A stretch of DNA of 11,015 nt from Nitrososphaeria archaeon (lineage in GTDB: Archaea > Thermoproteota > Nitrososphaeria > JACIWG01), in assembly GCA_014361085.1 (NCBI GenBank), contig JACIWG010000047.1, forward strand, positions 1 through 11,015, given 5' to 3'. The stretch's first letter is position 1; each line of letters starts with the position of its first letter. This document shows, piece by piece, positions 5,252-11,015 of the stretch. The notes below the pieces were generated by a model that saw only the letters and a program-made list of their open reading frames with translations, had not been told where the DNA came from and did no database searches. Both the position numbers and the translations under genes were made by a program.

Positions 5252-6322
5252 TTAAACTATCTTCCATCGCCCGTCCTCCATCACAAGTTGGTTGTCAAAG
5301 TAGATTTTCCCATTTTTTCTCAAATCTTTTATTATATCCCAGTGTATTGCTGAAACATTTTTGCTCAATGTTTCCTTGTAACCGTTTCCTAATGCAGTAT
5401 GTATTGTTCCACCTATTTTTTCGTCAAAAAGTATGTTTTTAACAGGCCTTACTATATTATAGTTTAATCCTATACCGAATTCTCCAAGCCTTTTTGCACC
5501 ATCATCTGTTTCAAGAATCTTTTTCAGAAAATCCTTTCCAGAAGCTGCGTCAGCTTCGACAACAGTTCCATCCTTAAATTTTAACCTTACCCCCTCTATA
5601 ATGTTGCCTAAATATACTGCTGGTATATCGTAAAAGATTTGGCCGTTAACGCTGTCTTCGACGATGCTTGTAAAAACTTCTCCGTCTGGCATGTTCTTTT
5701 TTCCATCGCCAACTTCTGCAACTCTACCTTTTATGCTGAATGTTAGGTCTGTGTCCTCTCCAACTATATGAACTTGGTCAGTTTTGTCCAGCACATTCTT
5801 TAATGCATGCAAATTTTTTGAAAGGCTTTTCCAGTCTATTAGGCAAGAGTTGTAAACAAAGTCTTCAAATTCCTCTAGGGACATTCCAGCCTCTTGGGCT
5901 AATGATTCGACTGGATAGTAGAATGCGCACCATCTAGTTTTTTCAACCCTCCAGTCAGATATTGGCTTAAGAACCTTAACACGTTGGGAAATCTTTGAAG
6001 CTTCAATGTTTGCAAGCTCCTTGACGTTTGAAGGCGCCCTTAATGCGATGTAGACGTCAGTATTTTTTATTTCATAAAGTTCATGTTCTGGAAAAAAGTT
6101 CAATATTCTATCGCTTGCATACTTGTAGAATATGTAGTTTCTTCCTGGAATGTCAACCTTTATCCATGGGTAAGCGTCTTTTAGGAGACACTGTTTGTAG
6201 ACTTCAAGAGCCAAGTCCTTTGCGTGAACATCACATGATATTAGCACCCTGTCTCCAGCCTTAACTTCTGTAGAATATTCTACAAGAAGTTTGGCAAGTT
6301 TTATGATCCTATCATCTACCAT
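5252..6322 (-). CDS. M29 family metallo-aminopeptidase (aminopeptidase T-like)
   Basis: This cytoplasmic metallo-exopeptidase would remove N-terminal residues from peptides, supporting peptide recycling or amino-acid fermentation. The 356 residues are slightly shorter than many family members. The metal ligands and catalytic residues known from Thermus aminopeptidase T can be placed in order: E215 (DGEVFT), E281 (GEFGIGLN), H308 and Y315 (GTIHTALGNGY), and H327 with D329 (HWD). The spacing E to E (66) and H to Y (7) equals that of the Thermus enzyme. The ATG at 6322 has a TATA-like box centred 26 nt upstream and no ribosome-binding site, so the transcript is probably leaderless. The gene ends with TAA only 3 nt from the end of the flavodiiron gene, so the two transcripts probably overlap at their 3' ends. 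Confidence 0.93.
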   Translation of the reverse strand: MVDDRIIKLAKLLVEYSTEVKAGDRVLISCDVHAKDLALEVYKQCLLKDAYPWIKVDIPGRNYIFYKYASDRILNFFPEHELYEIKNTDVYIALRAPSNVKELANIEASKISQRVKVLKPISDWRVEKTRWCAFYYPVESLAQEAGMSLEEFEDFVYNSCLIDWKSLSKNLHALKNVLDKTDQVHIVGEDTDLTFSIKGRVAEVGDGKKNMPDGEVFTSIVEDSVNGQIFYDIPAVYLGNIIEGVRLKFKDGTVVEADAASGKDFLKKILETDDGAKRLGEFGIGLNYNIVRPVKNILFDEKIGGTIHTALGNGYKETLSKNVSAIHWDIIKDLRKNGKIYFDNQLVMEDGRWKIV

Positions 6323-6343
6323 AATCTAATCTCTAACATATTA

Positions 6344-6353
6344 TTTTATAAAA
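6344..6353 (-). promoter_or_regulatory. TATA-like box for the M29 aminopeptidase gene
   Basis: TTTTATAAAA is centred about 26 nt upstream of the ATG at 6322, the spacing for a leaderless archaeal transcript. It lies just beyond the 3' end of the sugar kinase gene, so the aminopeptidase is probably transcribed separately from that operon. Confidence 0.45.
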
Positions 6354-6366
6354 TTATCTGTTTTCC

Positions 6367-6372
6367 AAAAAA
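6367..6372 (-). terminator. T6 tract after sugar kinase gene
   Basis: On the minus strand six T residues occur 4 nt after the TAA stop of the kinase gene. This is a plausible archaeal termination signal ahead of the aminopeptidase promoter. No GC-rich hairpin accompanies it. Confidence 0.35.
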
Positions 6373-6376
6373 TTTT

Positions 6377-7906
6377 TTATGAAACTTCCATTTTAGAAAG
6401 TTCTGCGAAATCCTCTCTAAGATGATCGTATATTCTCTTATATAGTTCGAACATGCCAGTGTACCTTTTATGGTTTACAGCATCTGGTAAAATTTCTTCA
6501 TCAACTTTAACCATCTTCTTAATCTCCCCTAAGCTCCTGTAAACTCCTGTACCTAACCCTGCTATAAGTGCATCTCCAAATGTTTCGGTTGCAAGCATCT
6601 TTGTAACTTCAACAGTCTTTCCAGTAACGTCTGCAATAATTTTTCTCCAAAGCCTACTCTTTACTCCACCACCGCCAACCCTAACCTTTGGAATAGAAAA
6701 CCCTGCTTCCTCGAATACTTCAATATTATGTCTTAAACTGTATGCTACACCCTCCATCACTGCCCTAGCAACCTCTCCCATCTTGTGCATTGCAGTGAAA
6801 CCGAATAATACTCCCCTAGCATATGGGTCCCATATTGGACTCTTTTCTCCAGAAAGGTAGGGTAAAAATATTATTCCCCTCGATCCAGCTGGAACCTTTT
6901 CAGCCTCCTCATCAATTATCTGATAAGCTGACTTCCCTAAAATTTTCGCCCTTTCAATAGCAACTGTTGCAAGCTCATCCCTGAACCATCTCATTGAAAG
7001 GCCTCCTCCCTGCATTAGAGCCATTGCCAACCACCTGTCCTCAATCGCATGACATATGTTGATGAACCTTTTGTCAAACTTTGGTTCACTCATACAGCAG
7101 CAGAATCTTCCAAGTGTTCCCAGAGTATAGAATGCTTCACCCTCTTCCACTATCGCTGAACCTACAGCTGCCCCTACTGTGTCCATGCATCCTGCGACAA
7201 CTTGTGTTCCCCTAGCAAGCCCCGTCAGCTTAGAAGCTTCGTCGCAAACTTCTCCAACAACCTCTTTTGAAATATATGCTTCCGGCAGCTTTTCTAATGG
7301 AATGTCAAGAATTTTACAGAGTTCCTGTGACCACCCCTTCTCCCTTCCAATTCTATAGAGTAGTGTGGTTGAGCATCTTGATAGGTCTATCGTATATTTT
7401 CCAGTAAGCTTCATTGTTATGAAGCCTGTTGGAACCATAAACTTGTAAGTTTTCTCGAAAACCTTTGGCATGTTCTCTTTTATCCACAATATTGTTGGCG
7501 CAAGAAATGTTCCTGAAGCAATCCTGTTACCTGTTATCTGGAAAACCTTCTCTTCCCCAACTGTTTCCCTAATCTTATCCGCATACTTTATGCTCCTGTT
7601 ATCAAGTTGCATTATCGCATTTATTATCGCCTTACCTTCACGGTCTACGGCAACACAGGCGTTTGTTCCACTAACACATACTCCTAAAATCTCCTTTGGA
7701 TTAACCTTAGATGTCTTCAGTACTATTTTAACAGTATTCTGTAATGCTTTCCACCAACCGTTTTCCGGATCCTCTTCAGCATAACCGACATTTGGGCTAA
7801 TTATCGGATACTCTTCCTGTGCTACAGCTATAGAGTTTCCTTCGAGGTCGAATAGTTCACTTTTTGTACTGCTTGTTCCAACATCTATTCCAAGCAGGTA
7901 TGGCAT
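6377..7906 (-). CDS. FGGY family sugar kinase, xylulokinase-like
   Basis: This enzyme uses ATP to phosphorylate a sugar, probably a ketose. The 509 residues match FGGY kinase length. The phosphate-1 motif DVGTSSTK is at 8-15. Substrate-loop motifs GYAEEDPENGWW (41-52) and MQLDNRS (99-105) follow the xylulokinase pattern, as does TGN followed by LAPTILWIKEN (125-145). D242 in CMDTVGAAVG is the likely catalytic base. A C-terminal GGGGVKSRLWRKIIAD-type block is the adenosine-binding signature. The start at 7906 (ATG) is preferred because it begins right before the first strand; the TTG at 7942 would add 12 residues that overlap the aldolase gene. The start is 7 nt after the aldolase stop, so the two are co-transcribed. 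Motifs look like xylulokinase, but the aldolase neighbour would suit a 1-kinase (fuculokinase- or rhamnulokinase-like); substrate is open. Confidence 0.93.
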   Translation of the reverse strand: MPYLLGIDVGTSSTKSELFDLEGNSIAVAQEEYPIISPNVGYAEEDPENGWWKALQNTVKIVLKTSKVNPKEILGVCVSGTNACVAVDREGKAIINAIMQLDNRSIKYADKIRETVGEEKVFQITGNRIASGTFLAPTILWIKENMPKVFEKTYKFMVPTGFITMKLTGKYTIDLSRCSTTLLYRIGREKGWSQELCKILDIPLEKLPEAYISKEVVGEVCDEASKLTGLARGTQVVAGCMDTVGAAVGSAIVEEGEAFYTLGTLGRFCCCMSEPKFDKRFINICHAIEDRWLAMALMQGGGLSMRWFRDELATVAIERAKILGKSAYQIIDEEAEKVPAGSRGIIFLPYLSGEKSPIWDPYARGVLFGFTAMHKMGEVARAVMEGVAYSLRHNIEVFEEAGFSIPKVRVGGGGVKSRLWRKIIADVTGKTVEVTKMLATETFGDALIAGLGTGVYRSLGEIKKMVKVDEEILPDAVNHKRYTGMFELYKRIYDHLREDFAELSKMEVS

Positions 7907-7913
7907 GGTAGAT

Positions 7914-8519
7914 TCAGTATGGAATGGGTAAAGGCTTTCCAAGTTGCATTGAATATATTGCTATCTGTGCTGTCGCCTCAAGTAGGTCTGCGTAATTGTA
8001 TGCTTCCTCCAAATCTTTTCCAACCGCTACAGCCCCATGGCTTTGGAGAACAGCAACCTTAACACTTTTGTCCTTGAACACTTCTTTCGTCTTTTCAGCC
8101 AACTCTATTGAGCCAGGAGGCCCGTATCCTACAACTGGACATTTTCCCAGAATCTTTAGCCCTTGAACCGTTACCAATGGCACCTCCTTTCCAACCACTG
8201 CAAAGGATGTTGCAGCAATAGAATGTGTATGAAATACTGCGTTAACGTCGTCTCTAACCTTATAGATTCCAAGGTGCATGTTTATTTCCTTAGAAGGTTT
8301 CCCCTGTCCCTCTAGAACATTTCCATCCAAATCAATTATAACGATATCACTTCTTTTCATGTTTCTAAATGATGCGCCTGTCTTCTTGATTATAACCTTG
8401 TTTTCTCCCCTAACCCTTGCACTTATGTTTCCGCCTGAGGCAGAAATCAGTTCCCTCTTATATGCTTCTTGAGAAATTTGAATACATTCTTCTATAAGTT
8501 CATCTAAACTTGTGCTCAT
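7914..8519 (-). CDS. Class II (zinc) sugar-phosphate aldolase, FucA/AraD superfamily
   Basis: The 201-residue protein carries the full class II aldolase/adducin signature: SGGNIS at 28-33 for phosphate binding, KPSKE78 with the catalytic glutamate, H97-T-H99 and QSH161G as zinc ligands. A Glu at position 78 is found in fuculose-phosphate aldolases, whereas the related L-ribulose-5-phosphate 4-epimerases have Asp there, so I favour an aldolase. It would split a ketose-1-phosphate into DHAP and an aldehyde (lactaldehyde from a 6-deoxy sugar, glycolaldehyde from a pentulose). Length is close to archaeal FucA. The gene sits between the dehydrogenase and the kinase in a minus-strand cluster; the gap to the kinase is 7 nt and to the dehydrogenase 66 nt. 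A weak TATA-like stretch at about 8543-8552 may give it an additional promoter. The family is clear; the exact substrate is not. Confidence 0.92.
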   Translation of the reverse strand: MSTSLDELIEECIQISQEAYKRELISASGGNISARVRGENKVIIKKTGASFRNMKRSDIVIIDLDGNVLEGQGKPSKEINMHLGIYKVRDDVNAVFHTHSIAATSFAVVGKEVPLVTVQGLKILGKCPVVGYGPPGSIELAEKTKEVFKDKSVKVAVLQSHGAVAVGKDLEEAYNYADLLEATAQIAIYSMQLGKPLPIPY

Positions 8520-8585
8520 ATCCTCTAGAGAAAAATTTTAGGTAAATAAAAATTGTGCTAAAATAAAATTTTGATCAGTATCCTT

Positions 8586-9617
8586 CTAGGGTATCACTAA
8601 GGTCTTTAGCCCCTCAATCATCTCCTTCATTTCAAGGCCTTTAACAACATCTTCTAGGTTAAGCTTATGTGTTATAAGCGATTTTAGGTCAATTTTACCA
8701 TTGTTCACAAGCTCAACAGCCTTCCTATGCAAATATGGTGTTGACGCTGAAGAACCGGTTAACTCAATTTCCCTATAATGTATCCAGTTTGGGTCAATAG
8801 TTATCTTCGAGCCTTCAGGGCATCCTGCAAATATTACAACCCTAGCCCCCTTTCTAGCGCACTTTAAAGAATCTTCTATAAGCTTTGGGACACCAGCATC
8901 AACTATAATCTTGTCAGCACCCTTACCACCAGTCTCACCCATAATCCTTTGATAAACATCCTCATTCTGAGGATTTATAACAATATCTGCTCCAAGCTCT
9001 TTAGCCTTAGCAGCCCTAAACTCGTTCATTTCACTAACAAATATTAGGCTTGCACCAGCAATCTTTGCAAGCTGAACATGCATTAATCCGATCGGTCCAG
9101 CTCCTGCAATCCAGACATGGTCACCATGTTTTATATCAAGTCTATTTATTCCATTCAAGCATGCTGCCAAAGGCTCGGTTATCGCAGCCTCCTCATACGA
9201 TATCTTGTCAGGTAACTTGATAATTGCACCATATGCAACTGCCTCCTCAGGTATTTTAACATATTCTGCGAACCCTCCATCATACTCGTATCCTATGGTT
9301 GGTCTGCTGACACAAATGTTTGGTCTACCCATCATGCAAGCGTAACATTTTCCGCATGCGATAACAGGATAAACTGTTACCCTTTCTCCTACACCATAGC
9401 CTTCAACTTTCTCACCTAACTCAACAATTTCTCCAGCGAACTCGTGTCCTATTATCCTTGGTGTCTTAATCCTCTTTGTACCCCTATAGATTCTTAAATC
9501 AGTTCCACATATCGCTGCAGCCTTAACTTTAACTAAAACCTCTTTTGCTCCAACAGTTGGCTTAGGCACATCCTCAACCTTCAACTTTAGTGGCTCATAA
9601 AAGACGGCTGCCCTCAT
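8586..9617 (-). CDS. Zinc-dependent medium-chain alcohol/polyol dehydrogenase
   Basis: This enzyme of the sorbitol/threonine dehydrogenase branch of the MDR superfamily oxidises an alcohol, probably a polyol or sugar. The catalytic zinc ligands are C37 (CGTD), H58-E59 (GHE) and E148 (TEPLA). The structural zinc is held by C88, C91, C94 and C102. The Rossmann motif GAGPIG lies at 172-177, and an acidic residue (E196) at the end of the second strand favours NAD+ over NADP+. Length (343) is normal. The ATG at 9617 is preceded by a short purine-rich leader and a TATA-like box (9649-9657). It leads the cluster that continues into the aldolase and kinase genes. The order dehydrogenase, aldolase, kinase suggests polyol or sugar oxidation to a ketose, phosphorylation, then cleavage. 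A threonine dehydrogenase-like role cannot be excluded. The stop is TAG. Confidence 0.93.
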   Translation of the reverse strand: MRAAVFYEPLKLKVEDVPKPTVGAKEVLVKVKAAAICGTDLRIYRGTKRIKTPRIIGHEFAGEIVELGEKVEGYGVGERVTVYPVIACGKCYACMMGRPNICVSRPTIGYEYDGGFAEYVKIPEEAVAYGAIIKLPDKISYEEAAITEPLAACLNGINRLDIKHGDHVWIAGAGPIGLMHVQLAKIAGASLIFVSEMNEFRAAKAKELGADIVINPQNEDVYQRIMGETGGKGADKIIVDAGVPKLIEDSLKCARKGARVVIFAGCPEGSKITIDPNWIHYREIELTGSSASTPYLHRKAVELVNNGKIDLKSLITHKLNLEDVVKGLEMKEMIEGLKTLVIP

Positions 9618-9648
9618 CTTCTCACGCCTTTAAAAGAAAAAAGTATGC

Positions 9649-9657
9649 TATTTATGG
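9649..9657 (-). promoter_or_regulatory. TATA-like box for the sugar/polyol operon
   Basis: On the minus strand CATAAATAG is centred about 36 nt upstream of the ATG at 9617, giving a leader of about 10 nt. A GCGTGAGAAG stretch directly before the ATG offers a modest ribosome-binding site. Confidence 0.35.
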
Positions 9658-9698
9658 TTTATCTAGATTCAAATCGTCCCTATAATATTGTTTCCTAT

Positions 9699-9708
9699 TT
9701 TCTAGAAA
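9699..9708. repeat. 10-bp palindrome between the operon promoter and the IS element
   Basis: TTTCTAGAAA is a perfect palindrome about 90 nt upstream of the dehydrogenase ATG. It could be an operator half-site arrangement, but it is short, AT-rich and unsupported by a second copy. Confidence 0.2.
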
Positions 9709-9748
9709 GTTTTGGCAGAAACGTATTCACATGCCTACGCCAAGGAAG

Positions 9749-9768
9749 CCCGTGGTTTTAACCATGGG
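9749..9768 (+). repeat. Left-end hairpin of the IS element
   Basis: A near-perfect inverted repeat with a short T-rich loop (TTTT with adjacent A). One G-T opposition lies three pairs from the base. The AAG-CCC and GGG-AGG flanks resemble hairpins found at the ends of IS200/IS605 elements and at the 3' end of TnpB guide RNAs. If the element is complete, a related hairpin should occur downstream of tnpB. Confidence 0.55.
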
Positions 9769-9783
9769 AGGAATTGGCGGAAG

Positions 9784-9793
9784 CTTTTTATTT
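9784..9793 (+). promoter_or_regulatory. TATA-like box for tnpB
   Basis: CTTTTTATTT is centred about 26 nt upstream of the TTG at 9814, suggesting a leaderless tnpB transcript. It is low complexity, so support is weak. Confidence 0.25.
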
Positions 9794-9813
9794 GATGTTT
9801 TGTTTATATTCTT

Positions 9814-11015
9814 TTGGGGACGCCTACGAAGAAATGCTTGTCTCTTAACATTCTTGAGCCTACGAAGGCTAAGGGAAAGCTGCTTAGAGAAACCTATACC
9901 TCCTTCCTCAGCATGGTTAAGGAAGCCCTCGGCTACGTCGGCGACGTTAGGTTGAGGGCTGAACTGCATGAAAAGACTTATGATGTTTTCAGAAGCAAGT
10001 ATGATGTAGCGTCCCAGCTTATCGTAGAGGCTGCAAGCTACGCGTGGAGTATAAGGCGAACCGTAGATGAAGGTATATGGAAATGTGTTGTCCGCTTCGA
10101 CAAACGGCTCTTCAGCTTCAAAAAGACTAAACGGGGAAATCCAGTCCTCAGCCTCAGACTCAACCGTGAAAGAGTAGGGCTTCCAATAAGCCAAGACTGC
10201 GCATATAAGCGTATACAACAGCATATCCGAGAAGGTTGGAAGATAACAAGCATTATCATGAAGCGAAACCTCAAATTCCTCGCCGTCATCTCCAAGAACT
10301 TTCCAGAACCCTCTTATAGACCAAACTGGATGGGCATAGACGTAAACAGTTCTAAAATCGCCATATCCATAATAAGCAAAGATAAGATGCTTAAACAAAC
10401 CTACTTCGGTCAAGATGTCTCTGTAAAGCAGCTCAGGTTCGAGGAGAGAAGAGCTAAGCTTCAAAGCTACAGGGACAAGGGTTCCAGCAAAGCAGGACTT
10501 AAACTCAAAAGGCTCAGCGGAAAACAGAGAAACTACGTTAGAACAAGAATATGGCAGATAGCCAACGAAATCGTCAAACTCGCAAAACAGTCCAACGCCA
10601 ATATTGCCATCGAAAGGCTCAGACACTTGAGAAAAAGTAAAGGAGAATTGAGCAAGAAAAGCCGAAAGAAGGTCAACCGCATACCCTACAGCCTATTCAA
10701 ACACGCTCTAAAATGCGTTGCAGAAAGAGAAAGCGTGACCATCGAGGAAGTCAAGCCCAACTACACCTCCCAAACATGCCCAATATGTGGACACGTAGGT
10801 AAAGGAAACTGGAAAGGCTACATATACTTCAAATGCGCCAAATGCGGATACGAAGCGGACAGAGACCGTGTAGCAAGCCTCAACCTCGCCCTCTCTGCGG
10901 CTCCAAAAGCAAGCATCCCCAAACACTACTTCTCAAGCCAGAATAGAGAGGGTGAAGCCTCCGTCAGCAGGCTCGGCTGGAAGGATGAAGGGTGCAGACG
11001 GCATCAAACCACCCT
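9814..11015 (+). CDS. tnpB: TnpB, RNA-guided nuclease of an IS200/IS605-type element (3' end outside window)
   Basis: The frame is open from a TGA at 9793-9795 to the right edge, giving at least 400 residues. TnpB proteins are RuvC-type endonucleases guided by an RNA made from the element's right end. The three RuvC motifs are present: D176 in MGIDVNSS, E267 in IAIERL and D351 in DRDRVASLNLA. Between motifs II and III a zinc finger has C322-PI-C325 and C341-AK-C344, preceded by the typical PNYTSQTC. The active site therefore looks intact. The TTG at 9814 is the only start codon before the conserved N-terminal part (PTKKCLSLNILEPTKAKGKL); CTT, TGT and similar codons precede it. The C-terminal segment (WKDEGCRRHQTT) is typical of archaeal members. 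The minus-strand frame covering much of this gene is its complementary shadow. Confidence 0.92.
   Translation, partial: MGTPTKKCLSLNILEPTKAKGKLLRETYTSFLSMVKEALGYVGDVRLRAELHEKTYDVFRSKYDVASQLIVEAASYAWSIRRTVDEGIWKCVVRFDKRLFSFKKTKRGNPVLSLRLNRERVGLPISQDCAYKRIQQHIREGWKITSIIMKRNLKFLAVISKNFPEPSYRPNWMGIDVNSSKIAISIISKDKMLKQTYFGQDVSVKQLRFEERRAKLQSYRDKGSSKAGLKLKRLSGKQRNYVRTRIWQIANEIVKLAKQSNANIAIERLRHLRKSKGELSKKSRKKVNRIPYSLFKHALKCVAERESVTIEEVKPNYTSQTCPICGHVGKGNWKGYIYFKCAKCGYEADRDRVASLNLALSAAPKASIPKHYFSSQNREGEASVSRLGWKDEGCRRHQTT

Larger units (their letters stand above)
9731..11015 (+). mobile_element. IS200/IS605-type element with tnpB, left end visible, right end outside window
   Basis: The element is recognised by its tnpB gene and a left-end hairpin. 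CCCGTGGTT-TT-AACCATGGG (9749-9768) forms a 9-bp stem with one G-T pair, flanked by AAG and AGG, like the subterminal hairpins that TnpA recognises in this family. TTCAC (9726-9730) sits 18 nt upstream, a distance close to that between the cleavage motif and left hairpin in IS608. It is my candidate target motif, placing the left boundary at 9731. No TnpA gene is seen, so the element may be tnpB-only (IS1341-like) or carry TnpA beyond the edge. Codon use (many CTC and CGN codons, more C in third positions) differs from the neighbouring genes, consistent with recent acquisition. The right end and any target repeat are not visible. Confidence 0.65.

Noticed and set aside
7907..7942. A longer sugar kinase starting at TTG 7942
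   Set aside because: The extra 12 residues have no counterpart in the family, overlap the aldolase coding sequence and require a weaker start than the ATG at 7906.
9731..9955. A plus-strand frame beginning ATGCCTACGCC at the IS left end
   Set aside because: It is in another frame from tnpB, covers the left-end hairpin and shows no conserved motif. The conserved TnpB N-terminus begins at 9814.
9727..10626. A 299-residue open frame on the minus strand, antisense to tnpB
   Set aside because: It lies opposite the plus-strand frame carrying RuvC and zinc-finger motifs, and its translation shows no family signature. Long complementary frames are common opposite genes with C-rich third positions.
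1..11015. tRNA, rRNA or CRISPR array
   Set aside because: I found no T-loop/acceptor pattern, no ribosomal RNA stretch and no regularly spaced direct repeats on either strand by reading; covariance-model scans were not possible.

Overview
The window looks like part of an archaeal chromosome. TATA-like boxes lie 25-30 nt upstream of several genes that have almost no leader. T-rich tracts follow some genes, and the families present (K+-independent membrane pyrophosphatase, M29 aminopeptidase, HEPN/minimal nucleotidyltransferase pair, FprA-type flavodiiron protein, tnpB-bearing IS200/IS605-type element) are common in archaea. By eye the DNA is AT-rich, and Leu and Arg codon choice favours CTT/CTA/TTA and AGA/AGG everywhere except in tnpB. 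An anaerobic TACK-type lineage would fit, but the sequence alone does not settle the taxonomy.

Layout. (1) 1-154, minus: start of a small zinc-ribbon protein that runs off the left edge, divergent from (2) hppA (262-2415, plus), an intact proton-pumping pyrophosphatase ending at a hairpin/T-tract terminator. (3) 2541-2921, plus: a small membrane-anchored or secreted protein of unknown function. (4) 2995-3168, minus: a 57-residue cysteine-rich protein, convergent with (3). (5) 3268-4021, plus: overlapping HEPN and MNT nucleotidyltransferase genes, a candidate toxin-antitoxin pair. (6) 4079-5248, plus: a flavodiiron protein (FprA family) whose reading frame is interrupted at codon 11 by an in-frame TAG. 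(7) 5252-6322, minus: M29 aminopeptidase, tail to tail with (6) and only 3 nt apart. (8) 9617-6377, minus: three genes for a zinc alcohol/polyol dehydrogenase, a class II aldolase and an FGGY sugar kinase. They are most simply read as a pathway from polyol to ketose to ketose-1-phosphate to DHAP plus an aldehyde. (9) From about 9731 to the right edge, plus: an IS200/IS605-type element with a catalytically intact tnpB that stays open to the window end. It has a left-end hairpin and a candidate TTCAC target motif.

The most notable observations are the amber codon inside an otherwise perfectly conserved flavodiiron protein gene, the short cysteine-rich gene with a perfect palindrome over its ribosome-binding region, and the TnpB element with a predictable left boundary. 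I saw no tRNA, rRNA or CRISPR array. I do not see a clearly new multi-gene system; most genes belong to known families.
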